The translations under genes and the position numbers were made by a program. DNA of 64,000 bases from Mytilus galloprovincialis. Lineage: Eukaryota > Mollusca > Bivalvia > Mytilida > Mytilidae. The stretch is from assembly GCF_965363235.1 (NCBI RefSeq), contig NC_134839.1, positions 59,673,560-59,737,559 on the forward strand, given 5' to 3'. Positions 59,201-64,000 of this stretch are shown here, piece by piece (position 1 is the stretch's first letter; each line of letters starts with the position of its first letter). The notes under the pieces were generated by a model. It was not told the DNA's origin, ran no database searches, and was given only the letters and a program-made list of their open reading frames with translations.

Positions 59201-60278
59201 CTAAAAAAAAATCCAATTTTATTATTTTGAGGATGTCAATATTTCAAAGTAATAATGATATTATTTATTTAATTGTTGTACATGTACATGAATAGACACT
59301 TGTGTTGACCTATAAATAAAAATGAAATATCTAATTGTTTTTGCACAGGTCATTGGAATATTTCTAAAATATCTGTTGATTCATCTATAGCATATATGTA
59401 AAAGGGGAGATAATTCATGATTCATTTTGCCTATGCTCTATATATGTCTAAATGAATTCTTAATGGATGCATGTGTTCAAGATGATGTACTCCCAAGGCA
59501 TATATATGATATCATCTAGAACCTGTAGAAACAGCAACAGTCCTCCTTCCCCTTAATGTATAACATGTATGCACATTTTTTGTATTTATCTTTTATCAAA
59601 CCTGTATTGCTGTAGGTTCTATTTTGCTTTATAAATAAGTTGCATGACATACATGTATTGCATGTGATCTTTTATTTCCCCTTCAGCATTTAAAAATTCT
59701 GGTATCTATAGATGCCTGTTAAGTCTTTTACTTTTGAATAAAAGGGACATGGGGGTGTCCTAGAGTATACATCAATAAGACAGCAACAAAAGAAATCAAA
59801 AGACTACAACACATGTATCGGATAGTAAAGGATGGATATAATCCATTTAAAACAAAATATTTACTACTTTATACATGACACAATTGCAAAACTTATCTAT
59901 TACCAACTCTAAGCAATGTTACGATATACATGTACCTTCGGCATTGCCAGTCGTCTTGTCTAAGTATGTCCATTCCTCAATATACCCATTGTATAAATTA
60001 TTTGTGCCTTCATTTTCAGGGGAACAGGGTTCCTGTTTTATTTCATCTAACAATATATTTTTGGCATCATCTGGATTTCTATCTCTGCTGTTGCTTACTG
60101 TAGTGGGATCATTAATCAACTCCTGTAGATTTTCGTAATTTTCATTTACAGTAGATTCAATAGCATTGTCAACAACTTCCTGTTTTATAATAAGCATAGA
60201 ATCTACTGACTGCATTTTTCCTGGTACTGTCAAGCCTGGAACACTGGGACCTTTTCCATCATACATATCACACTCCAT
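55941..60278 (-). CDS. Large C2H2 zinc-finger protein, two coding exons
   Basis: Exons 60278-59936 and 59200-55941 join in phase 1 (donor GTACAT at 59935, acceptor TTTTTTTTTAG with AG at 59202-59201) to a protein of about 1200 residues. The first 200 residues are acidic and finger-free and contain IKQE at 31-34 and 80-83; VKIE occurs near residue 1192, and all three fit the sumoylation consensus. Twenty-one C2H2 fingers follow in groups (seven N-terminal of the RSHVC region, six more, then the duplicated pairs and four C-terminal), often joined by TGEKP-type linkers. One finger ends RTY instead of H, and two end in Cys (HMESC). No KRAB, SCAN or BTB domain. Such proteins bind DNA and regulate transcription in the nucleus; the target is unknown and no orthologue name is justified. 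Confidence 0.88.
56539..57504 (-). repeat. 483-bp in-frame tandem duplication inside the zinc-finger exon
   Basis: Two copies (57504-57022 and 57021-56539) each encode about 161 residues: INDKNMDALLIQNALEESL, a Ser/Glu-rich spacer, a finger with FDCSECSKSFSR, a second finger ending HMESC, then GKR(D/E)RRVTQNEVLNE and DFTAIEQFD. The copies differ by several substitutions and one codon (QSIEKE versus QLSIEKE), so the frame is kept. Confidence 0.9.
59201..59935 (-). other. Intron of the zinc-finger gene
   Basis: 735 bp, AT-rich, with no recognised repeat. GTACAT donor is weak but the phases match. Confidence 0.65.
59936..60278 (-). CDS. Zinc-finger gene, coding exon 1
   Basis: Codes residues 1-114 plus one base (MECDMYDGKGPSVPGL ... 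KTTGNAE). Acidic, no fingers, two IKQE sumoylation-type sites. It follows an upstream acceptor (AG at 60364-60363) by about 84 untranslated bases that contain an overlapping upstream ORF. Confidence 0.75.
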
Positions 60279-60360
60279 ATTTATTAAACTGGTTTAAAGC
60301 AATGCAAGTTTTCTGGTGCTCTCTATTGAATCTGTTACCAATGACATGACTGAGGCTCAT
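60268..60360 (-). promoter_or_regulatory. Upstream ORF overlapping the zinc-finger start
   Basis: After the acceptor AG at 60364-60363 the first ATG opens a 30-codon ORF (MSLSHVIGNRFNREHQ and onward) whose TGA at 60270-60268 lies just past the main ATG at 60278, overlapping it by 11 bases. If the exon border is right, the ORF would reduce initiation at the main start or require reinitiation or leaky scanning. Confidence 0.5.
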
Positions 60361-60369
60361 ATCTAAAAA

Positions 60370-61600
60370 ATAAAATATATCCCATAAGACATTGTACGAC
60401 CATCTTGACTATATGAATTTGTGAGAGAAAAAATACCAGTTGCAGATATTAGAGCTGTAGTGTATATAAAAAAAATATTTGAATTTATTTATAGAACATT
60501 TTTAAGATTAAAGATAATTAAAAAAAATTTGTCGCTTAAATTTTTTCCATGTCCCTCAATTCTACATGTACATTGTACCTCTTGTTGCTCAGTAGTGAGA
60601 TTGAACATAATTTTCTTCTTGTACATGTAGCAAAATTTTGCTTCCTGTTGCTAATTTGTGAGATTGACTTAAATCCACAAGAACATTTAAAACAAGTATT
60701 AAAAATGTTTTTTTTTATGATTTAATTTTAAAGTTATATTGTACACCACTGTACCAGGTAAGACAGAGAGTGTGGTGCCAGAAAACTAGTTTAACCCTTT
60801 CAATTTGTATGTGCAAGTGCCTTTCCTACATTGGTTGTCCTTTAAAAAATTTGCTGCTGTATATCGTAACTGTTTTTTGTTCATTGTTTATACATAAATC
60901 AGGCCTTCAGTTTTCTTGTTTAAAAACACCAGTTCCTAGCTACTGTAGCATGTGTAATTAGTTAAGTCTGTCATGTGACTTTCATCACCAAGTGACAAAA
61001 TTGTAGGCATTGTCACTTTCATTACATGTTGAGTGAACAGGTGAAAAATTTGATCAAATATACTGCACAAAATATTTGGAACTTATACATGTATATATTA
61101 AATTAAAACATGTAAAATCTCATAAGTTATCTCTTCATACTGAGCATAATTAATTTTTAGACTACCCTGCAGAATGACGATTCTGGAAAAACAAGGAATC
61201 CAGGCAACGACAGGCAAGCTTTCTGGTGGGTAAATGACATCATAAAGGTGTATGGAATTTACGACCTTTTCCGGTGAAAATCATAATTCCAGAAATAGCC
61301 TATTGTTTTACATTTTACATTAGTCATTTTGGGACCTTATATAGAGCTCTGTCTATGCAGTATGTATTTTTCTCATTGACATTGCTGAAGGCAGTACTCA
61401 GTCTACTGTGACCTTTAGTTGATAACTTCTGTCATTTTGGTGTCGATGAAGATTTGTCTCATTGGCAATTCAAACACATCTTATTTAGATGTGTCCTTAC
61501 CATGCTAAAATGTAGCCTATGTTAACTCTTTTTGGGAAGACTTTCACAAAACTTCTTCAACTCGAACTGGAACCCAATAAAACTTCAGTGCCATTTCGTA
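60370..61600. other. Upstream of the zinc-finger gene; no gene recognised
   Basis: AT-rich; a family B 3' end lies at about 61440-61490 (TTTGTCTCATTGGCAATTCA, AACACATCTTATTT). Short ORFs at 60421-60630 and 60770-60961 have no domain. Confidence 0.45.
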
Positions 61601-61609
61601 CACCTGTCT

Positions 61610-61946
61610 TCAACATATAAAAATAATGGTTGAAACAACCTTTTGATGTTTTTTTCTGCAGCATATAATATAAAGAAGAAGATAGGCCAGATTCTCACTT
61701 CTATGCCGGGCGTAGTCCAAATAATTATGACGTCTTGAAAGGCTATTATATATTTTTGTCTTTGACGCCTTTAAATAGCCTCTCAAGATGCCACAATAGA
61801 CCACTTCGAGTTTGTCCGTCACTGGAAAAAACTTGTCAATTATGCCCGCCTTTACGACCTCATTTACCAGATAGAGGGGATCGCCTGTAATGTATCCCTG
61901 CACTATAAATGTTCATCAAGCGTCTTACTGATTGTCATAGTGCAGG
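61610..61946. repeat. Repeat with inverted end and internal MITE piece
   Basis: CCTGCACTAT (61897-61906) and ATAGTGCAGG (61937-61946) are exact inverted repeats. A diverged copy of the short MITE at 12669-12799 lies at about 61706-61800 (TAGTCCAAATAATTATGACG). A 97-codon minus ORF across it (MQGYITGDPLYLVNEVVKAG start) may be a coding remnant of an unknown element; it is not called as a gene. Confidence 0.45.
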
Positions 61947-62044
61947 ATAAACTAGAAATAATATTTGTTCTGTAGGTACTTAAATAGAACTGTGCACCAC
62001 TTATTGCGGACCTTTTTTTTTTATATTGCTATTAGTTACAATTT

Positions 62045-62960
62045 ATGACAAAAATCAGCAAAGACCCATCAAAACAACATCTGATTCACAAATTTAATAA
62101 TACTTTTAGATATTTGGATGATATTTTGGCTCTCAATAATGACGACTTCAGTATGTATACTAAAGAAATTTATCCTGTTGAACTTACTTTAAATAAAGCT
62201 AATACTAACAATGACCACTGCCCTTTCCTCGATCTTGATATCTATATCATTAATGGAAAGCTTAATACTAAAATATATGATAAAAAAGATGATTTTTCGT
62301 TTCCTATCGTTAATTAGCTTGTCACCATGGTGTTTATATACATGTATCTCAACTTGTACGATTCGCTCGTGTATGTACAATGTAACAATGTTTTAGATTT
62401 TATTGAGAGAAATTTATGTATTACTGAAAAATTATTACACCAGGGTTTTCAATATCACAAACTAGTCAAAACATTTAGGGCTATTCCAGAAAAAAATGTA
62501 TGGGGGGGTTGGAAGGCAGTTTTTGTCAGCACCCGCCACCCAGACAATTGTAATTGAGAATTATAGAGCATTATAGTGTGAAAAGTTGCTCTTATACCCA
62601 TCACCCATGTATTATTAATACAATGTGCCTTCTAACCCCCCCATACATTTTTTTCTGGAATAGCCCTTACTAAATTTTATCATCGGTATAAAGACATCAT
62701 TCATAAATATAGCTCAACATGCAGACTTCTTATACGTTCAGGTATTTCACTTCCAATTTTTTATGGAAATATTCTTTATAAAGCACAAAGATGTCAGTAT
62801 TCACCCCAGAAGCTAACAAAAACCTTTAAATAGACTTATAAAGAAGGGATATAGTTACAATACTGTTGTCAGGTCATTAAAGATTGCATATTTTGGCGTT
62901 AATATTGATTCACTTATAGGGTCTTTGCATCGGAACTAAACACATTTATTTAATCAAAGT
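62045..62960 (+). mobile_element. Penelope-like element fragment (RT with YLDD), interrupted
   Basis: Reverse transcriptase palm with FRYLDDILALNNDDFS and LNKANTNNDHCPFLDLDIYI, then FSFPIVN (62045-62317), thumb-like LCITEKLLHQGFQYHKLVKT (about 62405-62475), continuing after the insert with FYHRYKDIIHKYSSTCRLLI (about 62675-62740) and a C-terminal tail up to about 62940 that matches the coding end of the 1785-2560 copy. The 5' part of the element is missing. It is a dead fragment. A MITE sits inside it (separate entry). Confidence 0.75.
62475..62669. mobile_element. PIF/Harbinger-type MITE, 189 bp, with TTA target duplication
   Basis: Body 62478-62666. The inverted ends start GGGCTATTCCAG and match for about 41 bp with one mismatch (62478-62518 against 62626-62666). 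It is flanked by TTA on both sides (62475-62477, 62667-62669). TTA/TAA duplications with G-rich ends are typical of PIF/Harbinger. The central 107 bp have no coding capacity. Penelope-like coding sequence continues on both sides. Confidence 0.85.
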
Positions 62961-64000
62961 GATGGAAATCACTCATGGAAAGATTAGAAGAGTAGTTTGA
63001 ATAATTTCATATTAAGGTATGGTGGGGGAAATGAACATTAACAAAGCACTATTGCTGAAAATTGCATTAAAAGGAGGTCTTTAGAAGGAAAAGTGCTTTT
63101 CAGTATGAGGATAAAATGAGCTCAAACTAAATAATATGGGTCTCTTAATTTGCACAATTTTATTTAAACTGCAGTTTATATCTTATCCAAATAATGTTGC
63201 CTGTTCTGACCATGTTGCAAAAAAAACCAAAAAATTCAAATAAAAAATTCTTCTACTAAGTAAATGTTACCAACTATCCTTGTAAGACATAAAATCTAGG
63301 CCAACAGCTAAGAACTTTTCAGTGTCAACAAAAATAATCTAAAAAAATCTTGTTTCGGGCATTTTGTAAGTTTAAACATAGGTTACAAAATGTATATGAC
63401 ATTGAAGATTGAAATTTGTACAGTGCCTTTAGGTCAATTTTTAAGTATAATTCAACACCATGAACACAGGGCATTGAAAATGTACTTTTTCAAAGTAAAC
63501 AAATTAAAAAAAACCTATTTTATTGAAATGTGGATTCTTTCTTGATTGCAAACAAATATTCACTTCTAATAAAAATTCAAATGACTAAAATAGACATTAT
63601 AATTGATGGGGAATAAACTAATAAACAATGGTTTGTAATAATTAAAAGTTTTAAAATTTTAAAACTGTTTCAAGCCAAATCCTGATAAAAAAAAATAAGT
63701 GAACTAATCTAAATTGTTGATTAATACAGATGATTATTGGAAATTTATTAGTAAATTATAGGCCTTACTTGAATACCTTTTATATATTCATATTTATATT
63801 CATATTTCATTTTTTTTTTAAAGATCTTGTTAATCCATTAATCATGTTAATCATTTATCTTCCAGACATAATTTACAGAATCACTTTATGTAATGTAAAT
63901 CAAAAGAAATAGGCAATAAATAAATCTATCATCCATATACATATCAAACATCTAATATATACATTTGTGTATTCAATTATAAGGTCAAATATTTGTATAT
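62961..64000. other. AT-rich intergenic end of window, nothing recognised
   Basis: No gene, RNA gene or repeat family seen; long A and T runs only. Confidence 0.5.

Noticed and set aside
55941-59216. Zinc-finger ORF starting with MDFFLDNKS at 59216
   Set aside because: The first codons are the polypyrimidine tract and AG of a splice acceptor; the reading frame joins in phase to the exon at 60278-59936.
61610-61903. 97-residue minus ORF (MQGYITGDPLYLVNEV start)
   Set aside because: Crosses a MITE piece and a repeat with inverted ends; possibly a remnant of an element, but not supportable as a gene.

Overview
The window is AT-rich, intron-bearing animal DNA. Its repeats and gene content point to a bivalve mollusc, most likely a marine mussel (Mytilus or a close relative). 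The reasons are several high-copy repeat families that I recognise from mussel DNA (recalled, not searched), Penelope-like retroelements in many pieces, a single-exon B-box/beta-propeller TRIM-like gene, an ankyrin-repeat exon and a long C2H2 zinc-finger gene. No bacterial, phage or CRISPR signal is seen.

Host genes: (1) a RING-less TRIM-like protein, minus strand, 14954-16627, with a likely splice acceptor just upstream and a poly(A) signal just downstream; (2) NAPEPLD, the N-acyl-phosphatidylethanolamine phospholipase D, plus strand, five coding exons between 23853 and 29118 joining to a 350-residue protein with every expected zinc ligand; (3) one ankyrin-repeat exon, minus strand, 41719-42171, whose internal Met starts with an N-myristoylation-type sequence; (4) a 21-finger C2H2 protein of about 1200 residues, minus strand, two coding exons between 55941 and 60278, with a 483-bp in-frame internal duplication and an overlapping upstream ORF. 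The genes have separate likely roles (ubiquitin/innate-type TRIM, lipid-mediator synthesis, ankyrin scaffold, transcription regulation), and nothing suggests that they work as a cluster.

The rest is mostly repeats. 1-1400 holds six perfect copies of a 17-bp near-palindrome. 1405-3866 is a composite repeat with a nested Penelope-like tail and a 499-bp tandem repeat. 9100-12117 holds minisatellite-like monomers and a hAT-type DNA transposon with a perfect 8-bp target duplication, itself carrying a nested 184-bp tandem array. 19600-21740 is a decayed CR1/Jockey-type LINE on the minus strand. 23077-23785, just upstream of NAPEPLD, is an unusual array of AACTAGTT and GTTCC/GGAAC palindromes. 33183-33459 and 54082-54230 are foldback elements. 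36895-37735 holds two tandem arrays. 42450-45345 is a Penelope-like element whose GIY-YIG endonuclease lies before the reverse transcriptase. 46093-50896 is a young Ty3/gypsy LTR retrotransposon, treated as a fossil. 62045-62960 is another Penelope-like fragment, split by a PIF/Harbinger-type MITE with a TTA target duplication.

Repeat families named here: A = ~150-bp monomers with core ATGAAAATGAGGTCAAGG; B = ~180-bp tail ending in ATACCACATCTTCTTATAT; C = high-copy repeat with the GACGAAACGCGCGT core; D = short MITE with GGATCC-containing inverted ends.
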